Part shown: one piece after another, positions 49,189 to 57,881 of the stretch
Numbering within the stretch: position 1 is the first letter of the stretch
How the letters are laid out: the number at the start of each line of letters is the position of its first letter
Assembly (NCBI GenBank): GCA_015654675.1
Contig: JAATGM010000020.1
Location: 1-64,000, forward strand
Length of the DNA: 64,000 nucleotides
From: Planctomycetota bacterium
Lineage (GTDB): Bacteria > Planctomycetota > Phycisphaerae > UBA1845 > UTPLA1
Direction of reading: 5' to 3'
Position numbers and translations under genes: made by a program
Notes under the pieces: generated by a model
Databases searched by the model: none
Told to the model about the DNA's origin: nothing
The model's input: the letters and a program-made list of their open reading frames with translations, nothing else

Positions 49189-52100
49189 TCAGGCGGCGAC
49201 GGGTTCTTCCTGAGTTTCCTCAGATTCTTCGGCGACCTCGGTTGGCGGCGGGGCGGGGCGGTTAATCAAGCGGCGTCCGCCGAGGATGATGGCGCGGCCG
49301 GGGCCGACGATTTCTTCGGCTTTGCGGACGAACTCTGAGTCGGGGATGACGCCGAGCAAATCGTCGGCGCGGAGCGTCACAATGAGTCCGTCAGGGGTTG
49401 AGACTTCGATGTAGATGGGGCGATCGCCGCGATGGGCTTTGCAAAGCTCTCGGAGTTGGTCGAGGGCGGCGCGATTGATGCCGACGGAGGCGAGACGCAG
49501 CAGGATGCCGGACGAGAGACGGCGAGCGGCGTCTTCGAGCGGGGTTACTTCGGTGACGCGGAGTGAGGGCTCTTCGCGGGTGCGATTCACACTTCCGCGG
49601 ATGAAGACGAGCTTGTCGGGGGCGATGAGGTCGCGGGTGCGCTCGAGGACTTCGGAGTAGACGACGGCCTCGATGGAGCCGGTGAGGTCTTCGAAGGTGA
49701 GGATGGCGAGCTTTGCGCCGGCGTTGCGGCCCTGCTTGGTGACGGTGTAACGGATGCGGCTGATCATGCCGCCGAGGATGACGTCGGTGCCTTCTCCGAG
49801 GAGGCCGAGGTCGGCGCAGTCGGCCATGGCGAATTTTCGGAGCGTCTGGGCGTGCTGGGTGAGGGGGTGCTTGGTGACGTAGAAGCCGAGGACGGCCTTC
49901 TCGTAGGCGAGCATTTCGGCTTCGGTCCATTCGCTGGTTGAGATTGTGTTTTTCGCGGCTTTGTCGGTGGGCGGAGCGCCGAAGAGGGCCATCTGGCCGG
50001 ACTTTTTATCGCGCTGGGTGTCGCCGCCGTTGCGGAGTGCGGCGTCGAGCGATTCGACGAGGGCCTTTCGCATTGCGCCGGTGGTGTCGAATGAGCCCGC
50101 TTTGATGAGGGCTTCGACGACGCCGCGATTGACGGTGGAGAGGTCCACGCGTTCGCAAAAGTCGAAGAGACTGGCGAAGGGGCCGCCGGACTCGCGCGCG
50201 GTGATGATGGCTTCGACGGCTTTTTCGCCGACGCCCTTGATGGCAGCGAGGCCGAAACGCAGGAAGCCGCCGGCGCGGTTGGCGTTCGCGCTGTCGCGGA
50301 CGACGGTGAAGTCGGCGTCGGAAGAATTGACGTCGGGCGGGCGGACTTCGATGCCCATGCGGCGGCATTCTTCGATGTATTCGACGACTTTGTCGGTGTC
50401 GCCCATTTCGAAGGTGAGCAGGGCGGCCATGAATTCGAGCTGGTAGTAGGCCTTCATGTAGGCGGTCTGGAAGGCGATGAGCGCATAGCCGGTGGAGTGG
50501 GCCTTGTTGAAGGCGTATTCGCCGAAGGGGAGGATCTGGTCGAAGATTTCGTTTGCGACTTGTCGCCTTAGCTTGTTCTTTTCGGCGCCGGCGAGGAAGG
50601 GTTCGCGCTCGGCCTCGATCATGTCCATCTTTTTCTTGCTGATGGCTTTGGCGAGGCGGAAGGCGCGTTTGCGTTCGATGTTGCCGAGGCGGATGGCGAG
50701 TCGGGCGACCTGTTCCTGGTAGACAATGATGCCGTAGGTCTCTTCGAGGACTTCGGACATGATGGGGTGGGGCGTTTTCCAGGCCTCGCCGTGCTTGCGG
50801 GCGATGTAGGCGTCGATGTTGACCATCGGGCCGGGGCGATAGAGGGCGTTGGCGGCGATGAGATCTTCGATGCGGTTGGGGCGCATGCGCATGACGACGT
50901 CTTTCATGCCGCCGGACTCAAACTGGAAGATGCCTTTCGTTTCCCCGCGAGAGAAGATGGTGTAGACCTTTTGGTCGGAGAGGTCGAGGCGATCGAGATC
51001 GATGGTCACGCCGTGGTTTCGTTCGGCGAGCTGGCGGGCGCGCTCGAGGACGGTGAGGGTGCGGAGTCCGAGGAAGTCGATCTTGAGCAGGCCGACTTTT
51101 TCGACGGTGCCGCCTTCGAACTGGGTGATGATCTGGTCGGTGCCGGTTGGCTTGTACAGCGGGAGCAGGTCGTCGAGGGGCTGGTCGGCTACGACGACAC
51201 CGGCGGCGTGGACGCCGGCGTGGCGGGCCATTCCTTCGAGGCGGCGCGAGATATCGATGACTTTGCGGACTTGCTCGTCTTCGTCGGCCATGCGCTTGAG
51301 CTCGGGCTCGGAGGCGAGGGCCTTGTCGATGGTCATTTTCAGGGCTTCGGGGACTAGCTTGGCGATCTGGTCTGCCTTGCTGAGCGGGACGCCGAGGACG
51401 CGCGAGACGTCGCGGATGGCGGCTTTCGGCTTGAGCGTTCCGAAGGTGATGATCTGGGCGACGTGGCCGTATTTGTCGCGGACGTAGCGGAGGACTTCTT
51501 CGCGGCCTTCCTGGCAGATGTCGATGTCGATGTCGGGCATCTCGTCGCGGTCGGGGTCCATGAAGCGTTCGAAGTAGAGGCCGTATCGGAGCGGGTCGGG
51601 CAGGGAGAGGTAGAGGCAATAGGCGACGACGGCGGAACAGCCGGAGCCGCGGGCGCCGGCGGGGATGCCGCGCGAGCGGGCGAACTGGACGAAGTCCCAG
51701 ACAATGAGGAAGTAGCTTGAGAAACCTTTCGACTGGATGACTTCGAGTTCGTAGTCGATGCGCTGGCGGATTTCGTCGGTGATTTCGCCGTAGCGCTCGG
51801 TGGCGCCTTTGAAGACCATTTCCTTGAGGTAGGAATCGGCCGATTGCTGCTTGGGCGGGCGGTAGACGGGGGTATGGCGCTTGGTGAAGTCGAGGTCGAG
51901 GTCGCAGCGGCCGGCGATGGCGACGGTGTTGGCGATGGCTTCGGGGAAGCCGGAGAAGCAGTCGCGCATTTCGTCGGCGGACTTGAGGTACATCTGGTCG
52001 GAGTATTTGAGGCGGGTGTCGTCGGTGACGAGCTTGCCGGTGGAGATGCAGCAGAGGGCGTTGTGGGCTTCGTGGTCGCCGGCGGTGAGGTAGTGGACGT

Positions 52101-52737
52101 CGTTGGTGGCGACGAGGCCGATGCCACGGCGGCGGGCGATGTCGACCAACTCGGGGTTGATCATGCGCTGCTCGGGGATGCCGTGGTCCTGAAGTTCAAT
52201 GAAGAATCGCTCGGGGCCGAAGATTGAGAGATACCAGTCGGCGACCTCGGCGGCGGCGCGGCTGTCCTTTTTGAGGAGCGCCTGCGGGATTTCTGCGCCG
52301 AGACAGGTGCTGGTGCAGATGAGGCCCTCGCTGTGGGCTTCGAGCACGGCGCGGTCGATGCGCGGGCGGTAATAGAAACCTTCGAGGAATGCGATCGAAC
52401 TGAGTTTTACGAGATTGCGGTAGCCGGCGAGGTTTTGGGCCAGGAGGAGAAGGTGGAAGCTGGCCTCGCTGATGCCGCCCTTGGCTTCGCGGTCGCGGCG
52501 GTCGCCGGGGGCGATGTAGGCCTCCATGCCGAGGATGGGTTTGACACCGGCTTTTTTGGCGGTCTGGTAGAACTCGATGACGCCGAACATGTTGCCGTGA
52601 TCGGTGATGGCGATCGCGGGCATGTTCATCTGCTTGGCGGCGTTGATGAGATCGGGGATGCGGTTGGCGCCGTCGAGGAGACTGTAGTGAGTGTGGCAGT
52701 GCAGGTGGACGAAGCTTTGCTGAGCGGGCGTATCCAT
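49189..52737 (-). CDS. dnaE: DNA polymerase III subunit alpha
   Basis: 1182 residues, normal DnaE length. The N-terminal PHP domain starts H-L-H-C-H-T-H-Y-S-L-L-D-G, and all nine metal-ligand positions known from active PHP exonucleases appear kept (His13, His15, Asp22, His47, Glu72, then S-F-H, S-T-C, N-D-V-H). The palm has P-D-I-D-I-D-I-C for the catalytic aspartates and K-I-D-F-L-G-L-R-T-L for the third. A helix-hairpin-helix, an OB fold (G-G-M-I-S-R-I) and a C-terminal tail follow. GGAGGG lies 9 bases before the ATG. It is the replicative chain-elongating polymerase and probably has intrinsic PHP proofreading. It diverges from an alkyltransferase-like gene. Confidence 0.97.
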   Translation of the reverse strand: MDTPAQQSFVHLHCHTHYSLLDGANRIPDLINAAKQMNMPAIAITDHGNMFGVIEFYQTAKKAGVKPILGMEAYIAPGDRRDREAKGGISEASFHLLLLAQNLAGYRNLVKLSSIAFLEGFYYRPRIDRAVLEAHSEGLICTSTCLGAEIPQALLKKDSRAAAEVADWYLSIFGPERFFIELQDHGIPEQRMINPELVDIARRRGIGLVATNDVHYLTAGDHEAHNALCCISTGKLVTDDTRLKYSDQMYLKSADEMRDCFSGFPEAIANTVAIAGRCDLDLDFTKRHTPVYRPPKQQSADSYLKEMVFKGATERYGEITDEIRQRIDYELEVIQSKGFSSYFLIVWDFVQFARSRGIPAGARGSGCSAVVAYCLYLSLPDPLRYGLYFERFMDPDRDEMPDIDIDICQEGREEVLRYVRDKYGHVAQIITFGTLKPKAAIRDVSRVLGVPLSKADQIAKLVPEALKMTIDKALASEPELKRMADEDEQVRKVIDISRRLEGMARHAGVHAAGVVVADQPLDDLLPLYKPTGTDQIITQFEGGTVEKVGLLKIDFLGLRTLTVLERARQLAERNHGVTIDLDRLDLSDQKVYTIFSRGETKGIFQFESGGMKDVVMRMRPNRIEDLIAANALYRPGPMVNIDAYIARKHGEAWKTPHPIMSEVLEETYGIIVYQEQVARLAIRLGNIERKRAFRLAKAISKKKMDMIEAEREPFLAGAEKNKLRRQVANEIFDQILPFGEYAFNKAHSTGYALIAFQTAYMKAYYQLEFMAALLTFEMGDTDKVVEYIEECRRMGIEVRPPDVNSSDADFTVVRDSANANRAGGFLRFGLAAIKGVGEKAVEAIITARESGGPFASLFDFCERVDLSTVNRGVVEALIKAGSFDTTGAMRKALVESLDAALRNGGDTQRDKKSGQMALFGAPPTDKAAKNTISTSEWTEAEMLAYEKAVLGFYVTKHPLTQHAQTLRKFAMADCADLGLLGEGTDVILGGMISRIRYTVTKQGRNAGAKLAILTFEDLTGSIEAVVYSEVLERTRDLIAPDKLVFIRGSVNRTREEPSLRVTEVTPLEDAARRLSSGILLRLASVGINRAALDQLRELCKAHRGDRPIYIEVSTPDGLIVTLRADDLLGVIPDSEFVRKAEEIVGPGRAIILGGRRLINRPAPPPTEVAEESEETQEEPVAA

Positions 52738-52791
52738 GTTGGTGCGGCCCTCCGATGCCGCGTGGCGTTTTGAGGTTGAGGTGATGATATC

Positions 52792-53256
52792 ATGGGGTCA
52801 AAGTGGAGCGCGGCCGATTCGATGAAGAAACGACATTTCACAGGCAAGAAAAAGACGGCCCGGATCGAGGAAGGGCCTGCGCCGTATGTGATTCCGATCC
52901 TGCGGGCGGTGCGACGAATCCCGCGCGGGCGGGTGGCGGCTTATGCGGATGTGGCGCGGGAGGCGGGAATTCCGAAGTGTTCGCGGCTGGTGGGGCGGGT
53001 GTTGCGCGACGAGCCCATGGCGGCGGACGTGCCGTGGTATCGGGTAACGTCGGCAACTGGCGTGATCAGCATTCCGAACGATCGCTCGGCTCGCGAGCAG
53101 GCGCGGCGGTTGGAGGCGGAGGGTGTGCAATGCATGGGGCGGCGAATTCTTCGATTTGGGCAGATTCGGTGGCGTAAGCCACGGCCGCAGGATGCGCCTC
53201 AAGACTGGCTCAGTGCACGGCTTGCGCGACTATCCCGGAGGGGCCAACGGCCTTAA
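52792..53256 (+). CDS. Alkyltransferase-like protein (MGMT family without catalytic Cys)
   Basis: 154 residues (ATG 52792; an internal ATG at 52822 is possible). The C-terminal DNA-binding part of O6-alkylguanine transferases is clear: I-P-R-G-R-V-A-A-Y-A-D-V-A-R-E-A-G and S-R-L-V-G-R-V-L-R. The active-site P-C-H-R-V is replaced by P-W-Y-R-V, so methyl transfer to cysteine is impossible. Alkyltransferase-like proteins with Trp at this place bind damaged guanine and hand lesions to nucleotide excision repair. The N-terminus is basic (K-K-R-H-F-T-G-K-K-K). It is divergent from dnaE with a 54-base gap that must hold both promoters. Confidence 0.82.
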   Translation: MGSKWSAADSMKKRHFTGKKKTARIEEGPAPYVIPILRAVRRIPRGRVAAYADVAREAGIPKCSRLVGRVLRDEPMAADVPWYRVTSATGVISIPNDRSAREQARRLEAEGVQCMGRRILRFGQIRWRKPRPQDAPQDWLSARLARLSRRGQRP

Positions 53257-53327
53257 TATGACGAATCGCGATTGAGTCTGATCGTGCGAGATGGACAGTC
53301 GGGTTAGCGAGTACGGGCCGCGACGAG

Positions 53328-54833
53328 ATGCTTCGATTCCGCGTATTCGAAAATGGACAGCCGGCGACGAATGTATGCCTTGAAGGGGCGTACATGGTTG
53401 GGAGCGACGGGGTTCCGCTGCGCGCGGAGATTTCGCTGGCGGACGGAGAGATTCGCTGCGTGAAGCGCGCTCCGGGGCCGGCCGGGCTTTCGCTGCTGTG
53501 GCCGGTGGAGGGATTCGGCCGGCTGATGATGGAGACGGCGCGACTGGTTGAGCGGGAAGCGCCGTACAACCTGCATGTGGAGCTGGCGCGCGGGCGACTG
53601 ATGCGAATCAGCCAGAAGCGCGAGGACTGGGGACTTTACGATTACGCAGAGGGCGCGGAGTTCTACCGGCGAATCGACGAGGCGAAGGCGAAGCTGGTTG
53701 AGGCGATCACCGCGGCGGACGATGTGAGCGCGGCGGCCAGCGCGGATGCGGCGCTGAAGTCGGCGGTGGCGGTGGGGGAAGAGCTGAGTCTGTTTCACGC
53801 CGACATTTTCCTGAAGCGACGGCGCTCGGGCGGGCAGTTCGTGAAGCGGCCGTTCGGGGTGGGCGTGCTGGTCGGGCGCGGAGACGATGCGTATCGACAG
53901 TTTTTGAAGCCGGCGGCGGACTTTGCAGTGCTGCCGACGATGTGGCGGGATATCGAGCCGCGCCCGGAAATGCAGCGGTGGGATCCGCTGGACATGTGGG
54001 TGAATTATCTGGGGCAGAGCAAGTTGCATGTTCGGGCGGGGCCGCTGGTTTCGATCGATCGGCTTTTTCTTCCGGACTGGGTGCTGACAGACAACCTGAG
54101 CTACGACACGCTGCGCGAGCAACTGCTGGGGCATGCGTCGCGGATTGTGCGGCGGTTTGCGCATCGCATTCAGTCGTGGGAGGCGGTGCAGGGGCTGCAT
54201 GCGCAGAACGCTCTGCATCTTTCGCTCGAACAATTGATGGACCTGACGCGGATGGCGGCGCTGGTAGTGAAGCAGCACGCGCCACGCAGCGCGGCGATCA
54301 TTTCGGTATCGATTCCGTGGGGTGAGTATTACGCGCGCGACGTTCGGACGATTCCGCCGCTGCTGTACGCGGACATGTGCGTGCAGAGCGGGTTTCATTT
54401 TGACGCGTTTGGATTGCAGTTTGTGTTTGGCGCGCCGCAGGAAGGCATGTTGGCGCGTGACATGTTCCAGATTTCGTCGATGCTGGACCGGTTCGCGAAC
54501 TTCAACAAGCCGCTGCACGTGACGGCCGTGAGTGCGCCATCCATGCCGGTAGCGGGGCGCACGGCGGATTCGCCGCTGACGGGGGGCGGCGTGTGGCATG
54601 CACCGTGGTCGGATGAGATACAGGCGCGCTTCCTGCGGCAGTTTTACGAGATCGCGTTTTCGAAACCGTTTGTCGAGACCGTGGCGTGGCGCGATCTGAT
54701 GGACGGGCCGAGCCGGGTTCCGTCGGCGGGCGGGTTGTTGCGCGGGGACCTGGCGCCGAAGTCGGCGTTTGAGGCGCTGGCGGAATTGCGACGGGGGTAC
54801 CTTGGGGATCGGGCGGCGCATAAGACGCGATGA
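53328..54833 (+). CDS. GH10-xylanase-like protein lacking both catalytic glutamates
   Basis: 501 residues, no signal peptide. Residues ~1-150 form an unassigned beta-rich N-terminal domain. Residues ~170-490 resemble a GH10 TIM barrel: Q-S-W-E-A-V-Q-G-L-H at 282-291 lies where W-D-V-V-N-E is expected, and K-P-L-H-V-T-A-V at 394-401 where P-I-x-I-T-E-L is expected. The acid/base glutamate is Gly289 and the nucleophile is Ala400, so hydrolysis by the GH10 mechanism is unlikely. The C-terminal F-Y-E-I-A-F-S-K-P-F-V-E-T-V-A-W-R-D-L matches the family's last strand. A carbohydrate-binding or structural role is possible. Family assignment is by pattern only. Confidence 0.65.
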   Translation: MLRFRVFENGQPATNVCLEGAYMVGSDGVPLRAEISLADGEIRCVKRAPGPAGLSLLWPVEGFGRLMMETARLVEREAPYNLHVELARGRLMRISQKREDWGLYDYAEGAEFYRRIDEAKAKLVEAITAADDVSAAASADAALKSAVAVGEELSLFHADIFLKRRRSGGQFVKRPFGVGVLVGRGDDAYRQFLKPAADFAVLPTMWRDIEPRPEMQRWDPLDMWVNYLGQSKLHVRAGPLVSIDRLFLPDWVLTDNLSYDTLREQLLGHASRIVRRFAHRIQSWEAVQGLHAQNALHLSLEQLMDLTRMAALVVKQHAPRSAAIISVSIPWGEYYARDVRTIPPLLYADMCVQSGFHFDAFGLQFVFGAPQEGMLARDMFQISSMLDRFANFNKPLHVTAVSAPSMPVAGRTADSPLTGGGVWHAPWSDEIQARFLRQFYEIAFSKPFVETVAWRDLMDGPSRVPSAGGLLRGDLAPKSAFEALAELRRGYLGDRAAHKTR

Positions 54834-54860
54834 GCGTTTGTGGAGATCGATGGACGCCGT

Positions 54861-54914
54861 CGGTAATTCATTGCTAATTGGTAATAAGTAATACGCAATA
54901 TCCAATATATATCG
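54861..54914. repeat. AT-rich tract with short imperfect repeats
   Basis: About 54 bases of TAAT/AATA-type sequence (GGTAATAAGTAATACGCAATATCCAATATATAT in outline) stand out in a GC-rich region, between the GH10-like gene and the pilin-like-tail gene. Tandem versions of this kind of tract occur in other planctomycete intergenic regions. It may also supply promoter elements for the downstream gene. Confidence 0.45.
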
Positions 54915-55017
54915 CCTCTGCGACGGCTTGCCTGTGCGCGAGATTCGGGCGAAGGGCGGTACAATTCCGCTCGGCCGCTGGGCCGGATAGTTTATGTTCA
55001 TTGATCGGGAGAGTGTG

Positions 55018-57255
55018 ATGCGCGTTGCCTGGGTTGTTGCGTTTTTCTTGGCTTTGATTGGTGGGTCGTTCGCGGCTGCTGCGGAGCCAGTGGAACTGGC
55101 GGGACTGGTGCCCGAGAACACGCTGTTGTTCATCGGGCGGACGGCGGGGCCGCAGACTCTGAAGGCGCAGGAGGCGACGGCGCTGGGGGAGATTCTGGTG
55201 GAGCCGCAGGTGGCGCGATTCTGCAATGAGATCTGGGCGGCGGGCACGGGTCTCGCGCGGAAGGAGGCGAAGAAGGAAGGCATGAAGCCGGTGCTTGACG
55301 CCGTGCTGCGGATGGGGCCGGCCATGTGGCGCGGGCAGACGGGGCTGGCTTTGATCGACGCCGGGGCGGGAGACAAGGGGTTTTTCGTTCAGGCGGCGTT
55401 TTTGTCGCGCGTGGCCGGCGACCCGAAAGCGTTCGAGGAGGACGTGCTGACGTTGTTGAAGGCGTCGAACGTGGGCGCGGCGAAAGAAGTCGAGGTTGCA
55501 GGACACACGATGCGGACGGTGAAGTCGCCTGCTCCGGGCGGATTCTATTTCGGGATGGTCGATGGGGTTTTTGTCGCCGCCGTATCGAAGGAAGCGGTCG
55601 AGGCAGTCGTTGCGCGGATCGAGGGGAAAGAGAAGAGTTCGCTGGCGACGTCGGGGCGTTTGATCGAGAGCCGCAAGCGGATCGGGGGCGACGCGCAGAC
55701 ACGGATCGCGTCGGTGCACTTGAACATGGCGGGCGTGCGGGCGCTGGTGGACAGCATGCCGATGCTGAAGTTCAGCCCGGTGGGAGGGGTATTGGAGGCG
55801 ATCGGGGCGAATCATCTGGAGGGGATTACATGGGAGATGCATGCGCGCGAGCACGGATACTACAACGCGATGTATTCGCTGTTCGCGGCGAGCACGTCGC
55901 AGCCGGCGAGCTGGGATGAGCCGGCGCTGTCGCGCGAGGCGCTGGGGGTGATTCCGCGGGATGCCTGGTGGGCGGCGGCGATTCAGGTGGATTTCGCGGG
56001 GGCGTTGGATCGGATTCTGGGGATTGTAAAGGCGGCGGATGCCAATGCGGCAAAAGAGGCGCGGCGCGGGCTGAAGCGGTTGGACAAGATGCTGGGGATG
56101 TCGCTGCGCGATGACATCTTGAAGCTGATGGGGCCGACGGTCGTGGCGTACGACGCGACGGAGAACGGGGGAATCGTTCTTACGGGGACGACGGTGGTGG
56201 TGGAGTCGTCGGACGCGAAGCGGCTGAGCGAGAATCTGGAGACGCTGCCGATGTCGCTCGCCAAGCTGGAGGGCGGATTCCCGCGGGTCAATGTGCTGCA
56301 TGAGATGTATCGCGAAGTCGATATTCGATTCATATGCTTTGGGTCGTTCACTGTAAAACAGGGTGGAGAAAGCCACCGATACCCGGAGTCATTTCCGATT
56401 GCCCCTGCATGGGCCGCGAGAGGAAATCGGGTGATCATCGCGCTTTATCCGCAGATGGTGCGGACGGCGATCGATCGGATGATCGACGGGAAGCCCGAGA
56501 AGGACTCGATCCTGGCGAATGTGGACGTGATCGCGGCGGAGAAGATCATCGGACCGATCGGCGGGTCGTTTGTTTACGGGGATACGGAGGCGTCGATGTC
56601 GCAGTTGTATCCGTTCGTTACGCTGCTTTCGCCGATCGGGCTGAACTTTCTGCGAGCCGAGCGGATGTCGATTGACGCTTCGGCATGGCCTTCGCAGTCG
56701 GTGGTCATGCGGCACCTGTTCGCGGATGTGCGGACGTCGCGAAGCGATGATCGCGGGATGCTGAGCGTGTCATATGGGCCGCTACCAGTCGGGGCCTCGA
56801 TGCTGGGAGGCGGTGTCACGGCACCGGCGATGATGGCTTCGATTCTGCTTCCGAGCTTGAGCCGGGCGCGCGAGATGGCGAAGCAGACGATTTGCACGTC
56901 GAATCTGCGAGCGATCGGGATGGCGATGCACATCTATGCGCAGGACCACGATGGGAAGTATCCGCCGGATTTGAAGACGCTGATCGACAAGAAGATTCTG
57001 ACTCCGAAGCAGCTTTGGTGCCCGGGCCGCGACGGCGAGCCGGGGGATCCGGACGCATGCTATGTGTACATCGCGTGGCAACACTCGGACGGCGATTCGC
57101 GGAACGTGGTGGTGTATGAGCAGCGTGGGAATCATGGGGACGAGGGGGCGGCAGTTCTGTTCATGGATGCGCACGTCGAGTTTGTGAAGCCGGCCTCGCG
57201 CGTGGCGGAACTGGTGGCGGAGACGCGTGAGCGGATGGGTGGCGGAGCGAAGTAG
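55018..57255 (+). CDS. Secreted protein with DUF3352-like body and pilin-like C-terminal module
   Basis: ATG 55018 gives 745 residues with a signal peptide (V-V-A-F-F-L-A-L-I ending F-A-A-A). Residues ~25-550 resemble the DUF3352-type periplasmic proteins (L-V-P-E-N-T-L-L-F-I-G-R-T near the start, long alternating alpha/beta). Residues ~600-740 carry M-A-S-I-L-L-P-S-L-S-R-A-R-E-M-A-K, N-L-R-A-I-G-M-A-M-H-I-Y and V-L-F-M-D-A-H-V-E-F, the hallmark C-terminal part of DUF1559/type II pseudopilin-like planctomycete proteins, here without their N-terminal pilin helix at the start. Fusion of the two is unusual. Function unknown; envelope location likely. Confidence 0.72.
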   Translation: MRVAWVVAFFLALIGGSFAAAAEPVELAGLVPENTLLFIGRTAGPQTLKAQEATALGEILVEPQVARFCNEIWAAGTGLARKEAKKEGMKPVLDAVLRMGPAMWRGQTGLALIDAGAGDKGFFVQAAFLSRVAGDPKAFEEDVLTLLKASNVGAAKEVEVAGHTMRTVKSPAPGGFYFGMVDGVFVAAVSKEAVEAVVARIEGKEKSSLATSGRLIESRKRIGGDAQTRIASVHLNMAGVRALVDSMPMLKFSPVGGVLEAIGANHLEGITWEMHAREHGYYNAMYSLFAASTSQPASWDEPALSREALGVIPRDAWWAAAIQVDFAGALDRILGIVKAADANAAKEARRGLKRLDKMLGMSLRDDILKLMGPTVVAYDATENGGIVLTGTTVVVESSDAKRLSENLETLPMSLAKLEGGFPRVNVLHEMYREVDIRFICFGSFTVKQGGESHRYPESFPIAPAWAARGNRVIIALYPQMVRTAIDRMIDGKPEKDSILANVDVIAAEKIIGPIGGSFVYGDTEASMSQLYPFVTLLSPIGLNFLRAERMSIDASAWPSQSVVMRHLFADVRTSRSDDRGMLSVSYGPLPVGASMLGGGVTAPAMMASILLPSLSRAREMAKQTICTSNLRAIGMAMHIYAQDHDGKYPPDLKTLIDKKILTPKQLWCPGRDGEPGDPDACYVYIAWQHSDGDSRNVVVYEQRGNHGDEGAAVLFMDAHVEFVKPASRVAELVAETRERMGGGAK

Positions 57256-57297
57256 GAGCACGGCGGGAGCGATGGGATCAGTGAGCGCGTGGCCTTG

Positions 57298-57822
57298 TCA
57301 GTCTGACTGGATCGATAGCTCACGATAGCCGGTCTGCGGGTCGAGCTTGCGCTCGAAGCGTAGTCCGCTCGGGACTGCGATTGCGATTTCGGCGGTGGTG
57401 CGGATGGTGCAGCCGTCGAGGAGGTGGCCGCCGATGGTGCGGCCGGTTTTGTCGGCGATGGCGATGTGGAGGTGGGGGCCGTCGGGGGAGAGTGTGCCAA
57501 CGAGGGAGACGATCTCGAAGGGGCCGTCGAAGTTGGTGGGATTGGGTTCTTCCGCGAGTCGGAGGGTGGCTTTGGTCAGACTGCCAACGGCTGAGACGAT
57601 GACGGCGGCCGATAGGCGGTTTGATTTGGTATAAGCTTCGAGCTCTCGGCGAAGGTCGGCACCGGGGTTTAGGCGGAATACATATAGGGTTGTCTGTTTC
57701 GACGCATACGGCGGTGCAAGTGTCGACGGCTGCGTCGTGCTGGATGGGTGATTGGCACAGGACGGCAGCAGGGCGGCCAGCGCGGCTGTGAACGCGATCG
57801 AAGTATGAGCGCGGCGCGACAT
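57298..57822 (-). CDS. Putative lipoprotein with PPC/DUF296 domain
   Basis: 174 residues from ATG 57822, chosen because the lipobox L-L-P-S-C then has its cysteine at residue 22; starts at 57840 and 57858 are possible. The domain at ~45-165 is PPC/DUF296 (PF03479): Y-V-F-R-L-N-P-G-A-D-L, then S-A-V-G-S-L-T-K-A-T-L-R, G-P-H-L-H-I-A-I-A-D and G-G-H-L-L-D-G-C. Relatives are cytoplasmic or plant AT-hook DNA-binding proteins; here an export signal is attached, so DNA binding in the cytoplasm is unlikely. The G-x-x-x-G-x-H core of the family's trimer is present. It begins 60 bases after the BI-1 stop on the same strand. Confidence 0.75.
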   Translation of the reverse strand: MSRRAHTSIAFTAALAALLPSCANHPSSTTQPSTLAPPYASKQTTLYVFRLNPGADLRRELEAYTKSNRLSAAVIVSAVGSLTKATLRLAEEPNPTNFDGPFEIVSLVGTLSPDGPHLHIAIADKTGRTIGGHLLDGCTIRTTAEIAIAVPSGLRFERKLDPQTGYRELSIQSD

Positions 57823-57881
57823 CGCGCGATTGCGCCAATGCATCAACAGCTTGCGCATCTGAATTCGGGCCGTCGCGGTCG

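Noticed and set aside
53304-56376. Two very long minus-strand open frames (690 and 500 codons)
   Set aside because: They mirror the GH10-like and pilin-tail genes, are Arg/Pro-rich, and have no recognisable domain; a GC-skew artefact.
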